A DNA stretch of 64,000 bases from the NCBI GenBank assembly GCA_036768485.1, contig JAVLUZ010000142.1, positions 6,712,006 to 6,776,005 on the forward strand, written 5' to 3'. The notes under the pieces are model-generated. The model was not told the DNA's origin, searched no databases, and was given only the letters and a program-made list of their open reading frames with translations. Shown here one piece after another: positions 35,356-46,700 of the stretch. The position numbers were made by a program, and so were the translations under genes. This DNA comes from Mermis nigrescens (taxonomy: Eukaryota > Nematoda > Enoplea > Mermithida > Mermithidae). Within the stretch, counting starts at the first letter, position 1. Each line of letters starts with the position of its first letter.

Positions 35356-38300
35356 CTAAGAAATAGATGGACAAATACAAATTGGTGCCCATTTTGTGGG
35401 ACCGAAAATATAAATATAGCTATTGCATGCATTCAGGAAGTCAACTGCACACATAGGCAATACCCTCCAGAATCAGGTAGACCCTCCAAAAATCGATAAA
35501 CCCCAGAAAATGAATTTTCGGTATGTCGTTTGGGATTTTTTTCGGCTTTCCACCACCCTGATCCCCAGAATTTGGGTACTGCCTACGGCATGGTCAATTG
35601 GTGATACTTTTTGGGCCAAGATGGCTTCAAAAACTGATATAGATGGTAAAATAGAGCGGAAACAATGTCCGCATTTTTTGATAAATTTCAATCAATATTG
35701 AAAAAAATCTCGATTTCATTTATTTTTAGGCTCAAGTTTGTCTCCTTTTCCGCAGAAAATTTTCCATTCATAAATTCTGAGGGTCTACACGTGGGCGTGG
35801 GAATCTAGGGTCAAGAAAGCTCGAGAATCTGGTAGGCCCCTAAAACTGAATGTTTGGCATGTTTCATGTCGATATGTATGTGACGTACAGCCTGAAGTGC
35901 TTATTCATGAACAAAATGACAACTCACTTCCTACTTACCAATGTTTCAGTGCCAAACACAATGACTGTATCGAAGCCCGACAAGTCTGTCTGGAACGAAA
36001 AAATACACATATGTATCACATAGCATAATTCGTTCAAACGTTTCTGTTCAATGGTCACCTTCCAAATATCCCGCAGGATAAAATTAGTATTTCGATTCAT
36101 CCGGCAGGCGTATGACTTACAAATGGAATACAGCACCAGCCACCGATTAATTTCAATTCCTGTGGCTGTATGCCCTGTTTTAGCTGCCGCCAAAACCTTA
36201 ATATGTATACTTTTATTAATTTTACATTTTCGGTGATTCCTGAATACACCATTAACATGTTATTCGAGAGTGTTTAACTTTTAGTTAAGCTATCGTCATA
36301 CATTTGAAAAAGCTTTCATAATCAGGCACGTACTTGGCCTTCTGACTGGGAGGTAAATAAAATTTTGAAGTCCGATATTCCAGCAACTACTTATAAATAG
36401 ATAAAAATAATGTTTTCGAGCGTTCCTTAGCGAGCTCTATTTTTGGAAAATAAATTCGAAAAAATTTTAAATCTAAGTCGGTTTCAATCGCCTTCAGAAA
36501 GGATGTATAAAAAGACCACACAAATGATTTCTCAAGATTATATCCAAGCTGAACCGCGCCGAAAAAATTGTTTAACTTCTTTTATAATCAATTCTACAAC
36601 TTTGCAAAGAAAAGTAAAGTAATATGAAAAATAAATAATCCTGCGTGAAACGTCAAAATTTTTTGACTCATTTGCAATGTTTATACAAATTCGGGCTATT
36701 CGGATGAAAAAAGTTATGCAAAAACAACGTATGAAAATTTCAGGTCTAGTAGCTCAAAAGTATGCTAAAATCTATGCTGGCGATTTTTCAAAAACGATTA
36801 TAAAATTTTCAATTTTTCCATTTGAAGAAAATTTGTAAAACATAATCGTACTTTCAAAATTCGAACTAGTCCCTCCCATAGGTGGGCGGCACCAATGTTC
36901 TGGGGAGTGTAAGATTTTTTCAAAGTTGAAAAAATGGCCTTAAAAATGGTGGTATGCACACATGGGCGTGGGGGGGATCTGGGGGGGGGTCTGGACCCCC
37001 CAGAAACCAAAAGACCCCCCAGAAATCAAAAGACCCCCCCAGAAATCAATTTTTGAAAATTTTTTTCGTTTTTTTTCGCAATTTTTTGATGCCAATGGAT
37101 AGTGCTTGATGAAAAACGTCGAAAAATGGTGTTTTTATCGCCATATCACCATTTTTAAGGCCATTTTTTGACCTTCAAAAATCTTGGACCCCCCCCAGAA
37201 TTTTCTTGCTGCCCACGTATGGTGGTATGTCGAAAAACACCATTTTTCAACGTTTCTCATCGAGCACTATCCATTGGAATAAAAAAATTGCGAAAAAAAC
37301 AAAACAATTTTAAAAAATTGAATTCTGGGGGATTTTGATTTCTGGGGGTATTTTGTTTTCTCTGATGGGTGCATACCCCACCAACCCCCCACGCCCAGGT
37401 ATGGTTCCTCCTATCCCCACAGCTATGTACCTGTTCATAATGATCTAATTGCACAACTAAACGATTATCGTACAAGCGGAGCATTATTTAATATCAAATT
37501 TTTAAACAGTGCGCGCTATCATCTACTGAATTACATCCAATTTTTTGTCTAAGAAAATATACCCCTTAAGTAGTTTTTTTATGAATTTCTAGCTGAACTT
37601 TAATTTATATAATCGGGTTCAGCAAGCTGAAATACATATGATAGAGCCAAAAAGTTACCGCAAGTCTTAAATTCTAAACGACTTGATAGTAAACGTCAAT
37701 GTACATGAAAATTAATGTAACATAAAAACAAAGTAGATAGCCAATTACATCTTTAAACAGCAAAGTGCAGTGGATCATTGTCAAACAATTCTTATTCTAG
37801 GCGAGCAATCTGAAAAAAGCATGATGACAGATATTTAAGATCGTAGAAAGACTGAGTATAAAGTGTCTGAGCCCCGCATCTAGGGGTAGTCCTTCTAACA
37901 TTAAGCGAACGTGACTACAAACACTTGCACGACTAGAATGTTTATTTTGAACAGAAACGATGACTAAAGACGATACTACAAACTGAGTACAATCTTAATT
38001 AGGATCAGGCCCTGATCAAGGATTAGCCTCAAGGAAGCAGATCTCAAAAGAATTTTTTTACCATAATAATATATAGCGCATTTCCAGACATTTCTCAAAA
38101 TTCTCTATCCGGTGAGCTATCACAACTGAAAATGTTTTCAGCTGCATTTACGAGTACAAGCAACTCAAAGTTTATTGGTGGCAGCAATCAGTCACTGAAA
38201 ATTAACAAGACGACACGGACTATTTATTCTTATTGTACATCATCAGGGGCGTATACAGCATTTTTTAAGATGGCGGTACAGAATTGGCGACACATGGGTA

Positions 38301-41300
38301 GCAACCGAATTCTGTGGGGAGGGTCCGAGCACCGAAAATTGAATTTTGAGGTTCTATCGATTTGGGAGGGAATCCGCTAGATTCTGGGAGTCCAGACCTC
38401 CAGACCGGCCCCCACGCCAGTGTTTTTTTTTGTACAAGGTCCGTCTGTACATGTACAAAGATGGTCCCCAAAAGTCTTTGTACATTTTGTACAAGCAAAT
38501 TTTTGTGTACTATAATATGGTACAGTAGCGATTTTAGTGTGACAAAACAGGATTTTTCGACCTTTGGTAGTGTATTTTAGCTAATTTCTGGGTCTCTAAG
38601 GGCAAAAATCACTAAGAATCACTGTTTTCTTTTTTTGTACAGAAAACTTCGATTTTTTTGTACAATCGGAAATCGGCCGAAAACTGCCTATACTTTGTGT
38701 ACAAAGATGTACAAAGATCGCTCCAAAATCTTTGTACGAGCCTCAAAATCTGTCCCGTACAAAAATAAAAAACAGTGCTAAGAATTGTCTTAAAACGGCG
38801 CGAAGCGCCAAAAAAGTTGACATTTTTCCTTTTGAAATGCAATTTCTGCCATTATAAAAGCATTTTACTATACACAATTACTCGTTTTCGGCGCGCGCCG
38901 AAAATTTTTGGGAATTTTAGACCTTTTTTTACAATTTTTGTCTTCCCAAAAATCTTTGTACATTTTCAAAGACGGTCCCAAAAAGTCTTTGTACATCGGG
39001 AAGTCTTCACTGAATACAAAAAACACTGCCCCACGCCCACGTGTGCTTATATTTCGGAATAAATTCAAAGGTGCAAAATAATGTTCCTCTTTTGGCGTTT
39101 ACAATCATGCTCTTTCCATTAAAGATAGAAAAAACAATGTTTTTTCGGAAAAAATTTTCCATTTTCTTTGTGCATCAAAGTTATAGCCAAAAAAGTAGTC
39201 TATTGAGGAGCTGTACCGGAGCCGGAGCCTAGAAAGATACCATATAATGTGGTCATACATGACGTCCCATGCAAGCATTTCTTTTGAAATATGTGCCCAG
39301 CTCTTATTCGTAACATATATAGTGATAATAATGATGAAAAGTAATAAAATAATTAGATATTAAATGACGATAATAATAATATAAATATAATAATAAATAA
39401 AAATAATTATAATAACTAAGATATCACCTTTACTCTTCAGATCATATTCAGTTGAAGAATTTCATCCGTCTCATGGTGAATACGTGCAAGTTGTTTATGA
39501 TTTCATTGTAACTTTCCTCACCTAGTTTTTAGCTTTCTAACTAAGCAAGTGATTGCTGAAATTAAACGGACGAAACTACGAATTTGATGAGGTATTGTCT
39601 GAAAATAATTTGATTTTCAACTACGATTTTATGCAGCGATATAAAGTGAATTGCTCCCGCATTTACGACAGCTGCAGCCAGCAGACGTACGCTTGGGGGT
39701 TGGGGAAAAGGGAGAAAAGAGTCAAGGCTTTTTCGTGAAATTGATCGAAATCGACCGGCATCTGAGGACTCATGTAGTTGTTACACTTTTTAAACCTTTC
39801 TAGCCATTTTTAAAATCATTTCAGCTCGGAAAGACTCGATGAACCCCAGATCAGACTGAATCCAGACTGTAAACGCTAAGCAAATGCAAGTGTGTCGACA
39901 ATGATTGTTATTAAATCGGAGCACTGCAAAATTGTTGACTTTATTAAGTGAAGTAAGTATCAATTCCATCAGTTTTACAGTCTCAAAAGAACAAAATGCT
40001 TCAGTTGGTAGACATCTATGACGAAATAAAAGTGCGACTGATGGAATTACATCAGTTTCAACCATTTTTGCAGCCAATCAACGCAACAATTTACATCTAA
40101 CGACAATAAAATTTTCAGGCCCCGATGACGGGGCCAGGCCCCGGTTCTGCTCTAGTCTAGTGCACCTTTATATGAAATTTTGCGTCTTCTTAGAAGAAGC
40201 AGACATGTAATCGAATCTTGGTCATAATAAATCGGCTTTTTTTGCCGAAAAAGAAAGTATAAACTTTGAATAGAGAAGAAACCTTACGGCGCGGAGCGCC
40301 GAAAGTTTAGAGATTTTGCGATTAGAAGGTACAAATTTTCATTATCTTTTCTGCATTATCCTACCTACCCCCTCTCCCCCTCCCTGCGTACGCCCATGTA
40401 TAAAGATTCAGTCTTTAGTAAATATAATTAATACTTCAGGACATTTTTATGCTGGTGACAGACTTTTGAACGGAACAAACTACGTCCAAGTAGCTCAAAC
40501 ATACATTAGGTTATTATGTTCGATATTTTGCTTTTGTGATCCAAGCCCGCCGTAAATGGACCGAAAATCAATCGGATTCTCGCCATAATAAATTAGCGCA
40601 TACGTAAAATAAATTGAAGTCACACTGGATGCATATTGTCCCCATTGTACATAGTGGTGAAGGTTCCCAGAGTCCTCTTAGTGATCTCAATATTCAAAAT
40701 TTTGTTTTTAAATTTTAAACGATTACCGCCCCCTTAGCCCAAAAACTATTTTGGAGGTAAGGATAGCATGAAAATGTGCACCTTTTTATCGAAAAATCTC
40801 AAAATTTCCGGCGCTCCGCGCCGTGGATTCCTTATATTCGTTAATTTAAGGCCCGAAGCGCGGCCTAAGACGTCATTTTTCACAGCTCATTTAGAGATGA
40901 AATTTTTCCAAAAAATTTGAATTTTATGAGCTTAACGGATAGTGCATGTTCGAAAACGTCAGAAAATGCACTTTATTTGGTGCCCCGGCGAACATATCCC
41001 GAAATATAGGGTCACCAATTATGGACGACCCTCTAAACAAATCGTGCGTACGCTTCGCCGCCACCCCCGGTATTCCCATAGTGATGTCTGCTGCTCACCA
41101 CCCTTCCATCGCCGCTGCCTAAATCCACAACTCGGCGAATTGGCCTTTTCTGTGAGCAAAACTTAAGCGCCCTAAGAATGTTTCCTATCTGGACGTCAGT
41201 AGCAGGAACAAAAGGCAAACAATGACGCCGCAGGGCAGGAGTAAGGAAAGGAAGAGCGATAGCCGAAATACCGATAGCGCCAGCGCCAAGCAGGCCGATA

Positions 41301-41365
41301 ACAATTTTTGCCAATTTTGTTTTAGAAGTGCATTCGCTGGAAGTGGTTCCGGGTTGCATAGTCAT
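35212..41365 (-). CDS. ATPSCKMT: ATP synthase c-subunit lysine methyltransferase, four exons
   Basis: Exons 41099-41365, 36059-36196, 35939-35989 and 35212-35355 join in frame to 199 residues; all junctions are GT-AG. Order: short N-terminus, one membrane segment (about residues 18-40), LPFVPAT (50-56), SAM-binding DLGSGDGR (81-88), GIEINRWLV acidic loop, RDIWK, CRFDIPHW (from 173) and GIDTVWVYSLR at the end. These are the conserved blocks of ATPSCKMT/FAM173B, an inner-membrane mitochondrial enzyme that trimethylates Lys43 of ATP synthase subunit c. Human ATPSCKMT is about 233 residues, so this is a slightly short but complete protein. The start could be Met 41365 or 41359. Its substrate gene lies directly upstream on the same strand. 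The sister enzyme FAM173A is the alternative name, but the N-terminal membrane segment and family fit favour ATPSCKMT. Confidence 0.93.
35939..35989 (-). CDS. ATPSCKMT: ATPSCKMT exon 3
   Basis: 17 codons, TDLSGFDTVIVFGTETL, after TTCCAG and before GTAAGT. Corresponds to the VVIFG strand of the Rossmann fold. Confidence 0.9.
36059..36196 (-). CDS. ATPSCKMT: ATPSCKMT exon 2
   Basis: 46 codons from VLAAAKTGHTATGIEINRWL to RDIWK. It continues directly from DGRV of exon 1 and holds the SAM-ribose-binding acidic residue in GIEIN. Confidence 0.92.
36885..37400. repeat. GTGGGCGGC..CCACG repeat family, nested or tandem copies
   Basis: At least two copies in opposite orientation joined near 37220. 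The core GCAATTTTTTGATGCCAATG is present in both. Lies in the first intron of ATPSCKMT. Confidence 0.55.
37401..38409. other. ATPSCKMT intron, nothing recognised
   Basis: No exon or clear repeat was supported before the MITE at 38418. Confidence 0.4.
38418..39028 (+). mobile_element. CAGTGTTTTTTGTAC-family MITE with perfect TSD
   Basis: 611 bp from CAGTGTTTTTTTTTGTACAA to GAATACAAAAAACACTG, with an exact 8-bp duplication CCCCACGC (38410-38417 and 39029-39036). Contains GGCGCGAAGCGCC at 38797 and a nested MITE at 38620. Lies inside the ATPSCKMT intron. Confidence 0.9.
38620..38777. mobile_element. Nested MITE, CACTGTTTT ends
   Basis: 158 bp, CACTGTTTTCTTTTTTTGTA to AAAAAACAGTG, with an exact 8-bp duplication CTAAGAAT (38612-38619 and 38778-38785). 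It interrupts a conserved stretch of the host MITE. Its ends resemble the host element's own ends, so both may use one transposase. Confidence 0.9.
39204..40152. mobile_element. Probable hAT-like element with GGAGCC/GGGGCC ends
   Basis: Ends GAGCTGTACCGGAGCCGG and, inverted, GAGCAGAACCGGGGCC, flanked by TAGTCTAT and TAGTCTAG (7 of 8). A 95-codon minus-strand frame (39790-40077) inside it has no motif I recognise. Confidence 0.5.
40161..41090. other. ATPSCKMT intron, nothing recognised
   Basis: Contains hairpin variants GGCGCGGAGCGCC (near 40290) and GGCGCTCCGCGCC (near 40810), otherwise unremarkable intron. Confidence 0.45.
41099..41365 (-). CDS. ATPSCKMT: ATPSCKMT exon 1
   Basis: 89 codons. 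MTMQPG start, hydrophobic IVIGLLGAGAIGISAIAL, then TPALRRHCLPFVPAT and VVDLGSGDGRV before donor GTGAGC. Confidence 0.9.
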
Positions 41366-41490
41366 CGCACGATAAAAAGTGTCTGCGACAATAATTTGAT
41401 GCCAGAACAAAATGAGTGTCATTAAAAAATCAAGGCAATCAACAGCCATATCATTGGCGCAAATATTTAAGAACATTGAACATCAAAATT

Positions 41491-41658
41491 GCAGGCACGT
41501 AGCTGGCCCTCCTATTTTGAGCGGAACCAACACCCATTTTGGGGGGTCTAAGCCAAAAATAGCACAAAATAAGGTGTAAAAAGTCCTATCTTTCCGGTTT
41601 TTTTCTGAATTTTTGGGGGTCCGGACCGGACCCCCAGTCCCCCACAGCTGCGTGCTTG
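41491..41658. mobile_element. CAGGCACGTAGC-family MITE, copy 3, just upstream of ATPSCKMT
   Basis: 168 bp with ends CAGGCACGTAGCTGG and CAGCTGCGTGCTTG and an exact 8-bp duplication CAAAATTG (41483-41490 and 41659-41666). It lies 126 bases upstream of the ATPSCKMT start, where it could be in its promoter or 5' leader. Confidence 0.87.
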
Positions 41659-42284
41659 CAAAATTGCGGAAAATTTACCATCTGTTCAAATTGAGAGATG
41701 AAAACAGATTCGCCGGACCTAAAATGACTGACTTTCACACAAGTTATTTTTGGTCTTTTTAAAAATTCCATTTTCAATCAGCTGATTAATACGATTTCTT
41801 ACTGATCGTTATACAACTTTAAGAATTTTCCGACCTTTCTCATGTAGATATATACCTATTTTAGAAATATACTAAGAAATGAACGCTAGAGCCTTAATGA
41901 AGATAGTAGTAATTAGTAAATCTTGAAAAAGCGGATAGACCATATTATTCAACATGCTATAAATTCCTTAAGAATTTTTGATGAGTTGCTATGCAGCCTA
42001 GCACATTTTTCTAAAATACCTTTGACACTTTTTCAACTGATTTGTCAGATTTTCTAACCGGTAAGAAGAGAATTAGAGGCATATACTAGTCCGCATCGAA
42101 CAAGCACATGGTCAGATATGCAGGGGTGAAATTTTGAAATTACATGAGGAGACATCGCCAAATTTAGTGATCAAAATTGACCATTGTAAAACTTTACAAA
42201 TCAAAATTGGCTTATTTTTTAGCCAAAGTAGACATAAGTGTTTTTTTCTGCCATGTCATAACCATACATAATCTTCGAGGTGGG

Positions 42285-42815
42285 GGTGTTAAGCATACCT
42301 GGGCGTGGGAGGGGGTTGGGGGATATGCATGCACCCCCCCCCGAGAAACCAGAAGATCCCCCCAGATTTCAATTTTTGAAATTTTGTTTCGTTTTCTCCC
42401 GCAATTTTTCGATGCCAATGGATAGTGATCGATGAGAAACGTTGTCAAATGGTGTTTTTTCGCTATACCACCACTTTTAAACGTTGGAAAATGGTGTTTT
42501 TTTCGCTATACCACCACTTTTAAGGCCATTTTTTGACCTTTGAAAAATTTTGCACCCCCCAGAACTTTGGTGCCGCCCACCTATGGTGTAAAGGAAGTAT
42601 TCACCACACCTGGGCGTGGGTGAGGGGGAGTTTGGGAATATGCACACCCCGCAGAATTCAATTTTTGATTTTTTTTTGTTTTTTCGCAATTTTTTGATGC
42701 CAATGGATAGTGCTCAATGAGAAACATTGAAAAATGGTGTTTTTCACCATACCACCATTTTTAGACCTTTGAAAAATCTTGTAGAATTTTTGTGCCGCCC
42801 ACAAATGGTTGTCTA
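42285..42815. repeat. GTGGGCGGC..CCACG repeat family, two adjacent copies
   Basis: Two reverse copies (about 42285-42595 and 42600-42815), each with CTGGGCGTGGG at the left and TGCCGCCCAC at the right. Confidence 0.6.
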
Positions 42816-42864
42816 CGAAAAAACCAAAAACGATACTTTACGCATAATGAACGGATTTTTTTAG

Positions 42865-43165
42865 ACAATTTTTGACACTAATAGAAAAATTTGGGGTTCC
42901 GCCGCCAGAAAATCCTATACTCGCCGCTGTTCGTCTTAGCATTGTAATTGGTACGCCCTTTTCGACTAAAAACTACATGGCTTTAAGAATTTTGCGGACC
43001 GGGTCGGACGACCTCATTTTGACAACAACATTGGCAAAGCGGGCTTTATTCTTCGTACGGTGGGACGAGCCTAAAAATTTCGATCCGCGACGGACTCTGG
43101 TAGGAGCACTTTACGGAGCTAGTGCGGCCCCAATAATTAGTATAATGATGAAATTGAATTTGTAG
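42865..43165 (+). CDS. Unrecognised coding exon, possibly Mpv17-like
   Basis: After a TTTTTTTAG acceptor an open frame of about 100 codons ends at TAG 43165. It has no repeat character and reads as real protein: FGVPPPENPILAAVRL, STKNYMALRILRTG, ALFFVRWDEPKNFDPRRTL, then VGALYGASAAPIISIMM. The D.RRT....YG...AP block faintly recalls the Mpv17/PMP22 membrane protein family, but the protein stops where that family continues, so I do not assign it. It converges on the ATP synthase subunit c gene, its stop being about 380 bases from that gene's stop. No initiating ATG or upstream exon was identified. Confidence 0.5.
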
Positions 43166-43542
43166 CTTGTTGGTCGTTTCACACATTTTTACAAGGTGTC
43201 GATTATTGCTCGTGTTTGACTTCGATTTCGCAACACTTTCCTCACAAATTTTCCATAATCCAATTAATCAAATACGAGGTCTGTCAAAGATAACATAATT
43301 TTCACGCGCATTGCATGTTATCATCATTCAACATTATATTCAACATAAAACCGGAGGAATAAGGTTCTAATTGCAAACGAAAAACGACGCGTCTTCATAC
43401 TTTAAAATAAAATGCCTATCAGATTGACACTTCAATTCTATGAAGTATAACAGACGGCTAAATAACTAACGCGGAACAGCATATGTCTAATGTAGCCTAA
43501 TTTTAAGGAAGATGGTATTATAACCGTTAAGTGACAAAACGG

Positions 43543-43706
43543 CTAGAAGGCGAACAACAACAAAAATGCCATCATCAAGCTAAACAATCCCATAGCTTCG
43601 GATAAAGCGAATCCTAGAATGGCATACGTAAACAATTGCTGCTTCAGAGACGGATTCCGAGCATAGCCGATGATAAGCGAACCAAAAATTGATCCTATGC
43701 CAGCTC
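43543..43706 (-). CDS. ATP5MC: ATP synthase subunit c, last exon
   Basis: Two bases plus 53 codons and [21 protein letters not shown], the loop lysine and the proton-carrying Glu in ALSEAMG are all here. Acceptor CTTTTTTCAG. Confidence 0.97.
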
Positions 43707-46700
43707 CTGAAAAAAGAGAAAACTATGTAGCAGATTTCGAACTGCACGAATAATTATTAAATTCCTTAAAACCTTCAATATTTTCATTTAAAAAAGCGAT
43801 GGCATTATATATGCACGTACGGGGGTGAGCGAGGTACCCCCTTGAAGGGTCAACCAAACAGGTACTGTCCGGCGATTTTGAGCTGACGGAACGTTTTCCG
43901 CATCATTTTTTAGGACAAAAGCAGTAATAATGTCAAAATTTTTCCGGCGCGTTCGCGCTGAATTAATACTTTTCACGGTTTTTTGTATTCGGCAAAGATT
44001 TTCCCGATGTAGAAAGACTTTTTGAGACCGTTTTTGTACATGTAAAAAGATTTTCGGGAAGAAAAAAACTGAAAAAATGTCTAACATCACCAGATATCAA
44101 TTTTTTGGCGCTTCGCGCCATTTTCAGACAATTTTTTGTCGTCAGAAAGTGTGCCACATTTTAGTACCCAAAAATTTGCATGTATAAAGTGTACAAAGAC
44201 TTTTAGGGACAATCTTTGTCCATGAACAGAGGGACATTGTACAAAAAACACCGATACCTTTATGCATTTTTTAGTCAAAAAGCGCCCGAAATTAATCAAT
44301 TTGCCAATTGTTAGTGTTAAAAACGATGTGATGCAGTCCAAATGGACTAGAAATGCAGTATTACCAGAAAACGTTTTAAAGGCTGTTTTGACCGTTTTCG
44401 TCGTTTAAATAGTGAAAAATCGTGAAAACTGAATTTCCTGTTTTGGACTTCTAGGATTTACCCCCCCCATCGACGCTGAAATTGTGCATCTATAAATGGA
44501 ACACGTCCATGCACGCGATTATCCAAAATTTTGGGCGGGGATAGACGGCAGTCTTAAGGGACGGGGAAATAAAGGACAATCTACATATTTTGGCTGAGTC
44601 AAAAAAACCTTAACTTTTGTTCACAGGCCGATGGACGGTCAACTAACAGCAATAACTGAATCAACCAGGAAATGTGAAAAACACATACGTTAGTATCATT
44701 AAATTCACAGTCTATGGTCAATTTTAAGTACTTGGCAAGAAAAATTTTGATTTTCATCTATTTTTGAACATCATTCTAACGTGTTTTTCCCAAGAAATTT
44801 CCATGTTACCACTTTAGGACGTCAAGCAAACCCGCATACAAATCCCCCACGTGCATATTTGCATGTGACTCGCCAAAAATTGAAAAAATTGCGGGCTATC
44901 TTATGAAGCAACTTTCGACTAAAATTTAGAGGTAGAATTTAAATTTATTGAGGTTGAGAAACAAAAGTCAACTTGAAGCATAGCTTTCAAAGGTCGATAG
45001 GATAAGAAAAAATATTCATCGCTCAACTAATATACCTGAACCTGCCACGCCAACAGTGGCAGCTCCTGCGCCGATGAATTTGGCGGCCGAATCAATGTCA
45101 TGTTTAACACTAGATACTTGAATGTGACGCTTGACGACCTAAGTAGCAGATATTATTTGAAAATAAATATTAAAATCTCACATATGTACATACACAAGCT
45201 TGAAAGTTATAAGAGGGATTAAACCTACATTCCTTGGGAAATGAGCAAAATAAAGGCCTCAATTCTAGTCAAATTTTTTTGTTCGACGGATACACCGAGT
45301 TTTTGCCAACAATTTTCCTTAATTAGGACATGGTCCTTCCGTTCGTATTTTAATTCGCAGAAAGATGCATGTTTGCGTTTGTGAAAAAGAATAAATAGTA
45401 AGGACGAAGGAATGACCTGAACAGTCAATCTAGCACATAAAGGCATAGCGGGGGTGAGAGGGGGTTTTACCTCCCTTTACGACTTTAGAAAATCGAGTGC
45501 TGCCAAACGATTTTGGGATAACGCGGAGTGTTTTGAAAAATTTTCGATTTAATTCTAGAAAACCTAACTCATTCTTCCAAATTTTTGAATCTACGTGGTC
45601 AGTTTACTACAAAAATATTAATAATCTATGAATTATGTTTTTAAGGAAATCCTATAGTCCGCTTCGTGTTATTTGTATAGAACATGGTCAAAATAGGAAT
45701 TTCCTTCGAAAAAATTTGAATAATGAGAGGCCAGAAAAAAGGTCACCTGCATGGTTGGTCACGACCATACGTGGGCAGCAAGAAAATTCTGGGGGGGGTG
45801 CAAGATTTTTCAAAGGTCAAAAAATGGCCTTTAAAATGGTGGTATAGCGAAAAAACACCATTTTTCGACGTTTCTAATTGAGCACTATCTATTGGCATCA
45901 AAAAATTGGGAAAAAAACGAAAAAAAATTTTTAAAAATTGAATTCTGGGGGGGGGTATTTTGATTTCTGGAGTGGGGGGTATTTTGGTTTCTCGGGGGGG
46001 TGCATACCCCCAAACCACCCACGCCCAGGTGTGATCATGACCATAGATGCAGAGCATGGTCGATCTGGGAGTAGGGTGTAGAAAATTGAGCTTTTTTGGA
46101 ATAAGATGACCTCAAAAACTGGTTTAAATCTTAAAATAGCGCGAAAAATACGTTATTTCACAGTTTCCGATCAATTTCAATCACTTTTGAAGAAAATTTT
46201 CAATCTGCATCCATTTTGGGCCTTGATTTTACCTCATTTTCTGCAGGAAATTCTCAAAACTCTTGCGGCATTGGTTCGGTTTCCCCTGCGGGGTTGCTCA
46301 GCCGCCAGGGTCAAGTCACTTGACCCTGTGCCCATGTATGGTCGTCATGACATTTAAACAGTAGAAATGTATTTCAGGACCACTATTTAGTTCGACCGTT
46401 TTCAAGGATTATACCCCCTTCCCTCAGGAAACCCCTACCTTACTAATATATGTATGGATCAGGATATTAGTAGGTACCATACATAATCTTGAGAAGGGCG
46501 TTTGAGGCGGTTCTCCCCCTCCAGAAAAATTTTTTCATCCCCCAAGAATTGACGATTTTTTTAAAACTTCCCTAAAATTTCTAGAAATTTGAAGAAAAGA
46601 TGCTTTTTGAAGCGTTTCTAGCTATCTATTTGCTCAAAAGTGCCAAATTTTCGGCGCTTTGCACCATTATACTCATGTTTTGACTGTATTTTGTTCAATT

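Noticed and set aside
39790..40077. 95-codon minus-strand frame in the ATPSCKMT intron as an extra exon
   Set aside because: The flanking ATPSCKMT exons join perfectly without it, and it has no family motif. It lies within a probable transposon.
41222..41425. Plus-strand open frame over ATPSCKMT exon 1
   Set aside because: It is the antisense shadow of the methyltransferase exon.
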